Positions 11,740 through 23,998 are shown, counted from the stretch's first letter. The stretch is 64,000 bases of DNA from Paraphysoderma sedebokerense (GCA_025602915.1 JAHLJZ010000068.1:1-64000); one strand, 5' to 3'. Translations and numbers: made by a program. The notes: a model not told the origin generated them from the letters alone.

Positions 11740-13743
11740 TTAACACAAAGATCTGATTGTCTCTCCTTTTGTTATACATAAACCCTTAACCCAATCTACA
11801 GACTCCAACGAAACGTTATAAACGGGATGTATCGGCTTTAATGTGTTTTTCTTTCTTTTTCCGATAATTAGTTCTTTCGATTCAGTCACTTTGTAGTGGC
11901 CATCGTATCCGACAGTTTTAGTGTTCGGCTGTAATGTCGGCGAACGCCCTATAGAAGGTGACTGAATAAATTCAAGCTGATGCTGAGCGACCGAAAGGCC
12001 AGAAAGACAATAGCAAGTGTGGTAATAATCAGGGGACCTGCAAGGTTGGAGAAAATAGTGTAAGCATGTTGTAGTGTTTTGGAGACTAACACTAAGTCAA
12101 GGCAATACACACTTTCCGGGTTTATCTCGCAGTCCTTTTTTCGCTTGACAACATATCAGAATATACTCCTGCAGCGCTTCTATAAAGACGAGATAACTCT
12201 GTGTGAATTACCGAATACACGATTCATATTAAACCGCAAAGTGTGGAAATAATCACCTCGATCGAACAGGTATCCGCCGCCCCATTTCTCGCCTCGTCTG
12301 GTCAATTCTGCTTCCACTATTCCAAAGCAACCGCCTACCCAGAAACTATAACATCCATCGACCAGCTTATTAGTTCGCCCGGAAAACCCACCCTCAAGTG
12401 TGAGTTGGCGGGACGCGAGCCATTGCTTTTTAAGTTGATCATTCAACGGAAATGTATCAGCGAAAATCCATAACTTTCTTGAAATTACGACATTGACGTA
12501 CCATTAAGCTTTCAAAATTCAGATCGCCAACTCGCCCTAAAATTTCCAACGCAGCGAGACCGCAGAAGGTGTATCCACCATGAGCTTCAGTATAAGGATA
12601 CCCCGCTATACCACCTTCGTATGTCTGACATCTGTTCATTGCGGGCGTCAAATTACGTCCGATGTGCGGGTTCCGGTTTCTTATAAGCAAGTACAAACCT
12701 TAAGGCAAATTCAGCTGCACCTCTTGAAAGTTCTTCATCTAAGATGTTCAGCAGCGATGCAGTGACAAGAGCGCAATATGTTCCCCTATATTGAATTGAG
12801 ACTTCAGCATTCTTGAGAACGAATAGGGCGATTAGTCACCCATTCACATACCTCACATCAATTTCACCGTCGTGGCACATCCTAAAACTGCCGTCTTCCG
12901 TCTTGACACTGAGCAAGAATTCTCTAAACTTTTCACGGTCAATCATTTCGAATCCTGATGGTTCCTTTAATATTGCGAGGGTAGATACACCGGCGAATGT
13001 TGGTGCAAGATGAGGTAGTTGAGCTGATCCACCTCGGAATCCTCCGCATGGATGAATGTGATTTTGCAGCGTTGATATGATGCTGGAGGTACACGCGAAT
13101 TAATGAAAAAGAATTAGAACTTTCGAACTCACAAATGGAGAATTACCGTTGCTTCATGTCAGAAGTAAATCCGTATCCCATCATATCTAACGAATGAACC
13201 ATCCAATATATCATAAATGGTTTGGAAGCATCGAGAATTTGAAAACCCCAAGGCAATCCTGACAATGCTGACAGAAGGTACTGTCTGTGTGATGAGGTAG
13301 ATAAAGATATTCTATCCACATCGGTAAGGAATGGTTAGATCACAATGTCGACTAAACGATCTCTTTTGCAACTAACTTTGACCTATCTCTTTTGGTTGAT
13401 TCGACATTTGCTTCCAATAAATCATTATTTGCGCCCTTGTCAGAGAGGTTGCCCAACGAGCTTGTCGCTGATTCAGTATCTTCACCTTCTGGAGCAACGC
13501 TATAAGAAACTTCATCTTTGTATTCGCTATATAAATCTAATATCAGATTCTCGGTATCCGACTGGTAAATAATTGTAAATCGAATTGTCAACAGACAGAT
13601 TAATTGAATCAGACGAGACCTCCTTCTGTGGAGCTTCTTTGAATAAACAAGATAGCAACCTGGATTTCGGAAGTCTTTGTGGGCACACCATCGTCATTCT
13701 GACATCGCAGTATAAGTGGAATCGGGGATGTTAATATTGGCAT
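11740..13743 (-). CDS. RAM1: Protein farnesyltransferase subunit beta (copy 1)
   Basis: Catalytic, zinc-binding subunit that attaches farnesyl to CaaX proteins such as Ras and fungal pheromones in the cytosol. The N-terminal exon (ATG at 13741-13743) ends DDGVPTKTSEIQ, a family hallmark. Later exons encode LDASKPFMIYWMVHSL, then HIHPCGGFRGGSAQLPHLAP, then EGGIAGYPYTEAHGGYTFCG. The exon at 12446-12250 has EGGFSGRTNKLVDGCYSFW, with the zinc-ligand Asp and Cys in VDGC. The next exon has EALQEYILICCQ and DKPGK. The last exon begins SPDYYHTCYCLSGLS, with the third zinc ligand His, and stops at 11740. All three ligands are present. The last exon has an extra tail of about 70 residues. Around eight exons; some borders are approximate. 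Repeated at 23999-26002. Confidence 0.88.
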
Positions 13744-14624
13744 TACTTGATATCGTTGCTATGGAATGAAATGTAGAATGGTAATTTGAAACGAAGCAAT
13801 GGCGCTGGCCTCAGTGCCTTTCGTTTACCCGCGCCATTCATTAGAGCTTTCTTACATCTTGTCGCATTTAAAAGCAACTTCTGTAGGTATGAATATTCGT
13901 TCAAGAATTGTAGCTAATATTTACATTGGGATTTATCTGTGCTGAAAGTTCGAGCAATGAATTTGCACAATCCTCTCTGACTTAAACTACGTGCGCAAGC
14001 ACTTACAAAACGGCCAGATGTGTACTGGACTCTAATTTAATGCAGGAAGATGAAAAAAATGCAGGAAGATGCAGAAGTATCTTCTGATCAGCTGATATCT
14101 CAACTGTATTTTATGAATGCCGACAGGGATTGATAGTCTGCTCATGACGAAGACAATCCCGATTGACTTAAAATTGCCGAGTGCAGACGTTCAAGAATTC
14201 TCCAGGAAAGCCCGAAGGCCTATTCATAATCTTATTCTTTGTCGAGGACCTCGATCCTCTTCACAACAAAAACAATAAAGGCAGCGCGACAGAGTTTAAC
14301 CTTTTCGTTTTCGACCTCGTGTGCGTGACAATGCGTAATGCAAATTTGATCGATATTCATACTACAACCGGAACCTTTACGAGAAATACTCCGTAATTTA
14401 GTTGATTATAATGTCAGAGCAATTTGAACATACTACATGTGAGATGTGAATTGATTTTTAATGAACCATCCGGGGAAGCGCGCATCTTCTCCAACAGATG
14501 CTCTGCTTCAACATCAGCCACAAATCAGAGCACAGTAACGCTCGTCTTCAGTGGGTATTAATGAAAATTGAAGATTGGATATTATTATCAATATTAACAA
14601 TATTAGTAGAGTGAAATCCTACAA
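13744..14624. other. Intergenic, no feature seen
   Basis: 881 bp upstream of the farnesyltransferase gene and downstream of the secreted-protein gene. Only short frames (for example 14181-14396, plus) without family features. A 14-bp sequence around AATGCAGGAAGATG occurs twice near 14040-14072, too little to call a repeat. Duplicated at 26003-26883. Confidence 0.5.
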
Positions 14625-15545
14625 CTACACTAGAAATTGTTCACGACTCGCTTTCACATTGCCACGGCCAGCTTTCAAGTCATCTTGAGATAAAGGCGTC
14701 TTCCTTTCCACAAATGGGTGACTCTTAACACCTCTAGCTCCTTGTGTATGTTCCGACAATTGTGTATCGACTGGAACAACTTTGACTTCCTTATTCCAAA
14801 ATGTTTTGCCGCATACTTCTTCAATGTCATTCCTATAACTTCTTCCTTCACCCATACTCCAATAGTAGATCAAGGGTTGAACACCAATAGGTTGAATGTA
14901 CTGCGGGTTCCAGTATAGGCGATTCCATTCTGTGCATAGAACATTGGTGTATTTCTTTTTATCGAAATGTTTATCCGTAGTACGATTTGGGTCAAAGAAG
15001 TAATTGTTGTACGAAAAATAGGCCAGTTCTACAGCGTACTGATTCGTCTCAAACCCATCAATGGTGACGTTGAATGGCTTGCATGCTGCTTTTGTCGCTT
15101 TTTCGTTTGCCCAAGTGCGATAAACAGAGTACTGATTGTGGGGGGCATAGTCGACGATTGGTTGAGCACACGAAGAATTGATTGCTTTCGAGACAGTAAT
15201 CAACGAGTCGACGCAAGTAGAGTTACATAAAAACTCGGGAGTCGAAAAGAAAGGCGAAGAATGATGACATTGGCTGATGGATTTGTTGGTTGCTGGGTCA
15301 GCAATTAGAGAGCGCACTGTGGATTGACATTTCTCGGAGTTGATTCTAAGGTGCATAAAAAACGGGGGAAGGTTCGGGATTGCGAATTTGTCATCTGCAG
15401 TAGCATGGCCTTGAATGGATGATGCTGTCGGCGGGGACGATAATGACGACTTCAGCAGTGGTTTTTGAATGCCAAGGCTGGAAGAGAATGTCACAGTGAC
15501 AGATAAAAGTACGACGACCAAGGTCAATTTTGATATCGACATCAT
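14625..15545 (-). CDS. Secreted Cys-containing protein, family unknown (copy 1)
   Basis: Single-exon frame of 306 residues, not recognised. Residues 1-24 form a classic signal peptide (SKLTLVVVLLSVTVTFSS). The mature part contains about eight Cys spaced through residues 70-245 and several N-glycosylation sequons (NKS, NST, NSS, NVT, NRT). It has Tyr-rich stretches such as YNNYFFDPN, and the C-terminus is basic and polar. There is no GPI-type hydrophobic tail and no second membrane segment, so secretion or wall attachment is likely. The size and Cys pattern recall fungal secreted proteins of unknown function. An effector role is possible but unsupported. The ATG pair at 15540-15545 fixes the start. 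Repeated at 26884-27804. Confidence 0.75.
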   Translation of the reverse strand: MMSISKLTLVVVLLSVTVTFSSSLGIQKPLLKSSLSSPPTASSIQGHATADDKFAIPNLPPFFMHLRINSEKCQSTVRSLIADPATNKSISQCHHSSPFFSTPEFLCNSTCVDSLITVSKAINSSCAQPIVDYAPHNQYSVYRTWANEKATKAACKPFNVTIDGFETNQYAVELAYFSYNNYFFDPNRTTDKHFDKKKYTNVLCTEWNRLYWNPQYIQPIGVQPLIYYWSMGEGRSYRNDIEEVCGKTFWNKEVKVVPVDTQLSEHTQGARGVKSHPFVERKTPLSQDDLKAGRGNVKASREQFLV

Positions 15546-16827
15546 CTGTCCTTGCTGGTTGTACTAATATACGAATTCGCTGATATGAATAGAGCAGGTA
15601 TGCTTCGCTCTTCCGAGAATGAGAAACAAGGTGTGGACTTTATATTAGGTAGGATTTGCGGGTAATATCTACGCAGACAGGGAAGACAGGCGTTAACAGC
15701 GTTTTGCAGCTAAATATACTCGACAGCAGAAACCAGAAACAACGGTGAACTATATATCGAAAATCTTGCAAGAAAGCCCTCGAGTCGAATGTGCCGCGGT
15801 TGGCGTGGGACTAGTTCCCATATTATCGGACATAAAACCGTCGGGGAAAGAATGTCCTGAGCCTAATCGCAATGATGGAGCTTGCGTGTCTGTTCGTGAT
15901 GTCACTCGCTCCGTTGGCTCTCGTCGCCTGACAATGATGCACCACGTCGCGCAATACCGATTGTCAACTGATACCGATATGGGCCAGTCTGAATGTGGGA
16001 ATCTGCTATGTCCAGATTGCTTGATTGTTACTTGTTTGAGTCTAATAATGTGGGTTCGGCAGTCCTTCTGTAGAACAGGTACTGAGGAACATCTGCAAAC
16101 GGTCTTTATCAGCTGATAATTTCTCCTGCACTTTCAACAGAACCTCGCTGTATTACTGATTGTTTGAACCGGGTACTCAGATATATTCCACTGATGAACG
16201 GCCAAGGAATGTTGTCAGGGATGTATCTTAGAATTTCGACCCACCGCCACAGAAATAAATTAAACTCTTTATGTCCCTCTCGCAGCGTAAAATTTATCAA
16301 CTATTGTCAATGAAAAGAGGCAAGGCCAAGAAAACACATCCAGGATGAATTGCAAAGCATAATACACATCTATACCGATAATCGAAAGACCATCAATGCA
16401 TACATATCAACGGGCAAATCAGTAAAAAATTTTAATAATGTCAGGGAAAGCCTGAACTCTATTTACAAAAGGAATGTCTGATTATTGTCATAGCCAAATC
16501 CGTCCATTATGCTTCCACGAAAACAGTAACGACTTCCTACAGATTTGAACACGTTACAACGGACTGACACAAAAGTTCTTTCTATAAATTGTAAGAAATC
16601 GATCCACAAAAAGAAATTCAACAAGATGACCACTTCAAAGACAATTGATACTTCAGGTATGCTATAGAAAGGTCCAAAATCCATGAGAACACAATTATGA
16701 ACAAGTGGGGGTCGGAGGAGGAGGGTAAAATTGCGAATGAGATTTATACAGTTGACAACAATGGGTGAATGGTCTAAATACGAGATTACTGGGTTATTCG
16801 AGGGTATAGATGTCAGTTTTTGGCCAG
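15546..16827. other. Intergenic, no gene supported
   Basis: 1282 bp. The longest frame (15745-16116, plus) starts at GTG, has no in-frame ATG near its start and no recognisable family. It is somewhat richer in G+C than the flanks. The sequence next to 16827 is 3' flank of the next minus-strand gene. The promoter of the secreted-protein gene should lie near 15546-15750. Repeated at 27805-29086. Confidence 0.5.
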
Positions 16828-18130
16828 TTAACAAATTGATCCGCAGCTGAAGCTTTTCCCTCCGATGAATCCACGGAATCCTGTATGAGCAAGTAACAAG
16901 AATTTCGCAAAAGATTTGAGTTATACTGATGCAAAGCACATGATCGCATGTGGGGAAAGCAAGAAGAACTTACCGACAAATTCGCAGTCGATGTTATCGC
17001 CCCTAACCGGTCTTAACATTTTAACCAAGATGTATCTCCCACTTCTTGGCACTTCCAGCTTTACGATCGCCTTTCCGAGTTTATAGTCTAATTTAAAATA
17101 CGCTGCCGGTTCAATTGGAGCGATAGGAATAGATGCGGATTCCGATTTGGCTAAATAAGCGAGGTACTTATTCTGATCAAAATGGTCAAAATGTGATGTT
17201 GCTGTGATGTGTAATAGGGATCGGAAGCATATCATGAATTAATACGAACGCCACAACAACACAGAGAATCGGTTGCAAACAAACATTAGACATATGTATG
17301 AGGTAATAGATCATGGGAAATTCGAAACACAAACCTTCAACCGGAATGGGTTCGTGACTGATGAAAACGAGTCCATCCTTTATCGGTGCGGTGAAACCTG
17401 CAATAAAAAATCAATCATTAGTGGTGGTTGCATCATACACGTGATAATTGTAAAGATCCCATCTGCGTACCAGTAAGAGGGGCTTTTACTACAATTTCTT
17501 GCACCGTAAACACGGCATTTGGTGGTACCGATGAGCTCGGCAAGAGTTGCAACGACAGATGAACGTTACGTTTTTTGAGGGAACAGTAGACTGAGCTATC
17601 ATTTTGGAGGAGGTTTTTGGCCGAATACGCATCACTGGACAAAAAGAATTCGAAAAGAGACAGATATTTATGAATTTCATAACTCACTTGATGCGATCCC
17701 GAATGTTTGAACTCCGCTCAATCGCTAACAAGCCATCGCAATCGATGCATTCGAATCTCAAAAATCCTTCCTTCTCCAAACTACTGCAGTCTTTATTGGC
17801 AGTCACACATCCATTTTCATCTTCAATCGGCCGATTCCCACGCCTGTTTCCGACGGCATTGGCAGGGTCTGCCCGTCGAATGGTCCCCCGGTACGACGAA
17901 CCAGATCTGGAACGTGCAAAACCTAAATTCGATACAGTATATGAATTCGTCTCTGAAGATGAAGAATTCGAGCTAGCGGGACGTAGCGAGGAAGACGAAG
18001 CCGAGGGAGAATTCGACGAAGACGACGAGTTGGTGTTGTTGGAGGTCTCTAAATCCCGCAATGCGATAATTCTTCGTATATAGGAACTCTGCTGGCTATA
18101 TGCCGTCGGTAGCGCAGACTCTGGCCTCAT
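16828..18130 (-). CDS. Ser-rich protein with conserved beta-sandwich-like C-terminus (copy 1)
   Basis: Function unknown. Exon 1 (18130 to about 17698) encodes SSYIRRIIALRDLE, a long Ser/Asn-rich disordered run, and FECIDCDGLL. Exon 2 adds a predicted beta-rich segment (HLSLQLLPSSSVPPNAVFT). Exon 3 is short (GFTAPIKDGLVFISHEPIPVE). Exon 4 ends RSGRYILVKMLRPVRGDNID, and the final exon continues EFVGFRGFIGG and stops at 16828-16830. Phases are consistent at all four introns. The pattern RYILVK-LLR followed by NIDxxFVGFxG resembles the end of a galactose-binding or DOC/discoidin-like sandwich, where it often marks ubiquitin-ligase-linked or adhesion domains. That assignment is tentative. Repeated at 29087-30389. 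Confidence 0.7.
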
Positions 18131-18392
18131 CTTTTTCTATTTTCCGATATAATGAAATTGAGACAGTCGTCGACTCGTCGGAGAGGGAACGGAGCACAAT
18201 CATTAAATTCCTGAAATCGCTGGTGAACCATTAGTGAACACGCTGTGAACGGGCAATGCAAGGGAATTTCCAATTTTCACTGCGACGAACCAAGTACAGA
18301 GTGCAACCAATACTTTCAATTGTAATCATTAAAAGTTATCATCAAAATGGATATTTAAACTAAGGCCTGCTAGAGTATTAAGTTTATAAGCG

Positions 18393-20704
18393 TCATCTTG
18401 AAGCCAAATAGCTATAGCTAATGGCGTTAAGTAAGCTTACAAATGCCAAAATATGAGGTCTCCAAACGATTTCAGCTCCTTTCTCCGGCGTAGACACGGT
18501 TGAGTTAGTGCTATCTTGACGATAACCATAGACTATGTCGAGAGTTTCCGTTCGTGGTAAATCAATCTGAAATTTGCGCATGGCGAGCTGAAGTTCCGCG
18601 TCTTGAACCGCTAGAAGGTGATGCATTGCGAGGGAGTACAGAAGGCCATGAACCGCTGTAAAAGAAGAGAAAAATTTCGATATAGTTATTTTCTATTGGA
18701 AATATTATTGTTATGTGCTGCAAATACTCACCATGGCCCCAGCTATTACGATGTCCATATAATTGTATCAATAATGTCACCACCGCCGTAATTACTAGAA
18801 TTAACAGTCCAGCCCCCCAATTAATGACAAACATTATCACTAAGCAGCCAATTAGCCCCATTAAGCTCAGAAGCCAATGATAGTACTTATACGTCGGCCT
18901 CCAACTAGGATTTGGGAATATTCCCAAAAGAAACGTCGCAAAATTGGTAAATCCGTAGCAAAGAATGAATGTCATGGAAACAATGGATGCTAGCGCCTCT
19001 AGTTCGGTTATAAAAATAAACGGAACAGTAAAGAGAATGGTAACGATAACTGCAAATCTAGGTTCACCGTTTTTGAGATGATGAATGGGAATATAGGGAA
19101 CGTGAGGAAGGATTCGTGTGACTGATAATGTGTTCAAAACTTTTGAAGCTAATGCGCAGCAATGTAACGCCGACCCTATTATGTCCAAGTTAAATTGAGG
19201 CGATTCCGATAGTATATTATGGTAATTCATACCTTGTCCCACTAGAAACAATCCAATGATTGCAATCCACGGACTCGGAAAGGCAATTTCAGGAATTATC
19301 ATCACGTTGCTAAGAAGTAATTCCCTTTTCACCACACTTCCAATTAAGAGAAACAATGTCACGTAAAGAGTCGTACTGGTAGCGACTGCACCAAATGCCC
19401 CAGTCGGAATACTTTTAAATGGATGTTTCAAGTTCATAGCGTTATTTGTGCCGGAGAAGATGCCGACGAAGCATGGAAGAAGGAGGGATATGGCATCCTT
19501 AAATGAGAATGAAGAATGGGGGTAGAGATTGGAACGGAGAGTTTCAATTGATAAACCGGTAACCTGGTGATTAAAATTGTGATGATTAAAGCGAGGGGCC
19601 GTAAAGAGACCGAGGAAAACCGCGAGAAACGCGAGTATTAAAGCAAGAAGGAAAAACATGGCAAGGCTATCGACCAGGAGAATAAGCCTTAGGAAAACCA
19701 TCGCTTCATAATGAAAGAACATGAATAATTCTACTAACCGATGGACGATGCTTTTACCGATAAAAGCAGAGGCTCCAATGAACAGCAAGCAACCAGACGA
19801 GATGATGACTTGGTCCCACAGTGTGTCATCGGTAATCGACAAGTCGGTCGCCTCTATCAGGCCCTGCACAGAACCCACGACTTAAAAGGACAGAATTAAT
19901 GAAAGTGACATGATAGAACAGTGCACGGCCTGATAATCGAGTAAGATTGTGATGCCAAACCTTCGACGCTAATGAAAATCGCGACGCCAATACAATAAAT
20001 CAAAGATATAGCCCCTCCAATACCAGTTCCCAACGACTTTGTCAGTATATGTAATACGCCACCAGTCGGAACACCATTTGTAGCAATTGCTGAAATAGAA
20101 GCGACTGTTATAGCCACCGTAAGCGCTGAAATGAATGTGATCGCTGTGGGGTGACCATAGCGGACCAGGAATAGAAGGAATAAGTTGAAAAATATGTTCA
20201 CGAAGCCAAGTGCAAATTAAAAATCTACCAACCTATAGAGCAAAGTACACCAGCCTCCCCCACGATATATCCAAATCGGATAAAAATCAACACACTCCAT
20301 GCGAACTCACATGTCGGTACCAGCACTCCTTTGAAGGTACCCAACTTCATATTACCATGGTCCGCTTTATCTACTCGTATACTTGAAACACGCTCATCCA
20401 GCGGCAAACCAAATCCATTTGCGATATGCAACTGATCATCGTCGTCAAAGCTAATAAGATGTCCATTTCCGGTTGAGGTTGCAGCATAGTTATGCAGCTT
20501 CTCACTGGGGTCACAATTGACAGAGGTTTGAAATTGCAAATGCCGATTCGAAGTGGCAGAGGTCAGAAGAGGTGTTGTAGCAGATGGCTCTGATTCTTCA
20601 GTCAATGGATAGGGGGAGGGTAAAGAATCTGGCGAAGACGGTGCTTCTGAAGTCACAGAGGCGGGATCGGTTATGGTGACTTTTATTTCGGGTATTTTCG
20701 TCAT
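18393..20704 (-). CDS. Cotransporter copy 2, C-terminally truncated
   Basis: Duplicate of the first four exons of the cotransporter (20704-20233, 20143-19961, 19880-18732, then 18655 onward). Exon 4 runs into the duplication junction at 18431, and the frame continues 38 bp into the right end of unit 1. This adds LNAISYSYLASR before the stop at 18393. The joined coding length is 2067 nt (688 residues) against 1262 residues for copy 1. All membrane segments remain. The whole conserved cytoplasmic domain (GWP, DIWWI, FASAHVTDN, LNLPSP and MELLEFLT blocks) is missing. It may be a non-functional partial copy or a dominant-negative subunit, since SLC12 carriers are dimers. The promoter region is intact and identical to copy 1. 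Confidence 0.85.
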
Positions 20705-21049
20705 CACCGATTTCTAAATTTAAACAGCTTGACAGAGGAATATGAGAGCATATAGATACAAAAGGCCTTATATCAGACAAGTAGTAAAAGGTCTAAAGAC
20801 AGGATAAAAATTCCTGACATTAAGCGGATCGTGATAGCGATTGATGACATCACTGCAATTTCGCGTCAACCGGACTTCAATAGATTGTACTTCCCAATTT
20901 CAATCTATTTGAGTGATACCGCATTACCTGAGAAACGAAAACTGCCATTAACAATTGCACTATGAATTCAGCTATGGGGTGGTGATTTATTCGTAATATC
21001 ATCTGACCTGTACAACATTTACACTATGAATGCCAGTATACCAACAATG

Positions 21050-22276
21050 TTACCTTCCTTCAGATACCGACAGTTTTTCCCTTCTCCATTTTTCCATTTC
21101 CTCTTTTGCATTATTAGTATCCTCTTCGTCCCATGGAGCAGTTACATCCCACAACAAATCAAATTGTACGTCGAGTTGTTCTGATGCGGGACGGATCCAA
21201 ATTTCCTCTCGGGTCCTTTTGTGCTATCATCACGAGCAAAAGTGTGGCAATGACAACAGAAAATTTTGAAGTAACAAAACGATGCATTAGAATTCCCGCA
21301 TTAGCATGAAGATGCTGAGGACTTTAAATGGATGACTCACCCTTTCCCTGTCTTCCTCCATCCTCCTAATTATGGTTTCTTTGGAATACGAAGATGGTTC
21401 CTTTCGATCTTTCTTTTTCGATGATTTATTACTGTACAAGGCTCAATAAATCAGAATTATTCAACGATAGGAGAACAGAGAGTGCAAAAACATGATGAAA
21501 ACCTTGAATCACGAGCGGTTAGCGGCGTTTCCACCTTCGAGATCAGTTGCTCCGTGAATATTTTATGGGATTTGAGAGAGTGGAGAATCTGCAAAAAAAA
21601 GAACAGACATATTTAATATTCAGTAGATGAAACAATGGCAATCCGGCAAAAAGATGCAAAGCTTCAATAATAAACCCCACAAATCACAAAGTTGACATAA
21701 CATTCAAATGAAAAGGCATCACAACACTATTACCTACCGATCGGACATACGGAACATTAGTATTCCCCATCTGATCATGGGGGCAAACTAATTCTATTAT
21801 TTTCTGCAAATCTTTCTCTGTCAACTTTCTGTAGCCATCAAATCTGTCTCTGACCGACTGTTGAACGAGTTCGGAGATTGAGTTGAAAATGTTAAGGCGA
21901 TGTGAGGCCGACGACTAACATCATTTATTATCGTTTATAGAGATTAAGTACAGATGGAAGGGCCACAATAGGTTGAATTCGTTAGTGTTTATTGTCATAA
22001 TATTGAATACTTTCTCTGTGAGGTTTTAAACAGGCCATACTTTCAGGCCTGACAAAAAATACTGAATAAAGAAGTCCAATCAATACAAATGCAAAAAGAT
22101 ACCTTTTCTAAATCTTCTATCAATAGACCGTACAAGTCATCGTAACATTGTTTATATTTCAGTCCGAACCGAACAACTTTAGATCGTGATGCCTCGGTAG
22201 CGGATAACTTTTTTAACAGATTGAAGAATTCCATTCGAATATCAAACAGATCGAGTTCTTCATCATGATCTGCCAT
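21050..22276 (-). CDS. CTK3: CTD kinase subunit gamma (copy 2)
   Basis: Identical copy of the gene at 8791-10017. All five exons and splice sites are retained and the start ATG is at 22274-22276, so it should be functional. CTK3 acts in stoichiometric complex with CTK1 and CTK2, so an extra copy would unbalance the complex unless dosage is buffered. Both flanks up to the neighbouring genes are also duplicated, so promoter and terminator should match copy 1. Confidence 0.85.
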
Positions 22277-22928
22277 GTTAAAGAAAGATGATTATGAATT
22301 CTGTCAGGAAATCAATAAGATGTTATGAACGTGATGATTTTCGAATTGTTATGGGATAAATCTCCAAGGAACATCCAGAAGACTCGAATTGGCAGATCGG
22401 CATCGTCCTCAAAATCACTCTGACTACATGATACATCAGTCCCCAGATTGTTTGAAATCATTCACATATATTCAAATCATTACATAGTGATGTGCCTTAG
22501 TCAATAACCCCACAAGACATTGCATTCACAGTTCAGGTTCCAAGGTTTTTATGATCGAACGAGGCGATGACAGAAACATAAGATATTGAAAGAATAAGAC
22601 ATTCTATCAAAGAACACAAAGCTATATTCCAAGAGAAAAGTCACTCCTGAAGGTGTTCCGTAGAGGACATGGACCGTTTTCATTTCCGATACTTCAACAT
22701 ATCTTCTTTGGGTCCACGGATGGTTTGACGCATTCCTCGATTTCATCAGGCGGGGTCGAATAGGGTCATGAGCTTGAAAAGATTAATACAAATATGAATG
22801 CATTTGGACAACATAATGATCTCGGTGGCAATTAATAGGATCATCCAAACAGATAGACGTCAATACAACAATTGAGCAACTAATTGCTAATCATCTGTAT
22901 TATGCTTTCGCAGAACCTATGCTAGAGG

Positions 22929-23554
22929 CTATTCTTCCCTTACAACCTCATTCGCTTCCTTTTCTCCTCTTTCTTCCTTCCGAATATCGTCACTAGCATC
23001 GTCATCACCCTCTTCCTTGTCATAGTTGTGAACATTCCCTTCATCGTCGATTTCGTCGTACATCTTTTCCGCCAATACATCTTCTTCTGTAATGTTAAGG
23101 GCGCGGCCTGTACGTTTCTTGTGCAGATCAGATGCCTTTCTTGCCGACTCCATCCGCGCCTCGAGATCTCGATCGCTAATTTCAAGAGTAAGGGAATCAT
23201 CATCAGTCAGACGATATGCTCCTGCTAAAGCAATTAAAATTACGGAAAATCATAAAACGTAAACTAAGGTGCGAGTGGCGCACAAGCCATCTCTAAAATC
23301 CTCAAATTCGCAGCACAAGGGTATTGAATCCGTGCACATACCCTCTATGTGAGGCTGCAATCAATGAACGTTCCTGATTTTCCTCATGTGTTCTTGGTTC
23401 ACCATGGTGGCTAGGTTATTAGTAAAAGTATCATTAGTTTCAAATGTATTAACATATATCCGTTTGAAAGAACGTACTGTGGAGTAGTCGAATATTTCTC
23501 CATGATGTGACTTGAGGTGTGTGGTTTTTGGGCGCCTTGACTGAGTTGCGACAT
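22929..23554 (-). CDS. Small acidic protein with HKKRTGRAL motif (copy 2)
   Basis: Identical copy of 10670-11295, including the upstream inverted TGACGT pair (23643-23669). The same uncertainty over the N-terminal exons applies. Function unknown. Confidence 0.5.
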
Positions 23555-23998
23555 TGTGATTTTTGAAAATTATGTGAAATGCAGAGGTGGGGGTTATGGG
23601 TACATTTCTATAGTGGAATCGACAGAGTTTAATCTGTTCGTTACGTCAGTTCGCGATCTGTACTGACGTCGAAGATAAAGTCATGATGTCATTATGCTGA
23701 TATATCCGGCGATAAAATTTAATGAAACATTAAGCAAGTATAATTATATCGACTTCATTTCGATGAAAAAGGTCTGATCTTGATGGCAACCAACGAAAAC
23801 TGGAATAATAGTTTGAGGCTACACGCGCCGGTGCAAAATACAATTGTTTATACGCAATATGGTACAGTGAATACTAGGTTGAAGTTGGCCTAAATTTCGG
23901 ACGCAAAGGGAAATCAAATATGTCTCAGCTATTACTACATCCATCTCATCATCCAATATCATAAAAAGCGGTCAGCTATTGCCGTGTCAAATTTTAAC

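Larger units (their letters stand above)
6172..18430. repeat. Tandem duplication, unit 1 (12,259 bp)
   Basis: First of two head-to-tail units. Every open frame from 6303 to 18130 recurs exactly 12,259 bp to the right with the same translation, so there is no net insertion or deletion. Introns and intergenic stretches compared by eye were also identical. The left edge is the G at 6172, the first base of the palindrome GTAAGCTTAC; base 6171 differs from 18430. The unit holds the 5' part of the cotransporter gene, CTK3, a small acidic protein, farnesyltransferase beta, a secreted protein and a Ser-rich protein. No transposase, terminal repeat or LTR was seen at either edge. Confidence 0.95.

Noticed and set aside
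14040-14072. Two close copies of a 14-bp purine-rich word
   Set aside because: Too short and too few copies to call a satellite.
15745-16116. 123-codon plus-strand ORF (and its copy at 28004-28375)
   Set aside because: Starts at GTG with no early in-frame ATG, has no domain, and no splice partner in phase. Probably chance.
17604-18083. 159-codon acidic plus-strand ORF overlapping the Ser-rich gene
   Set aside because: It is the antisense of a run of Ser codons; the minus-strand gene has phase-consistent introns and conserved blocks.
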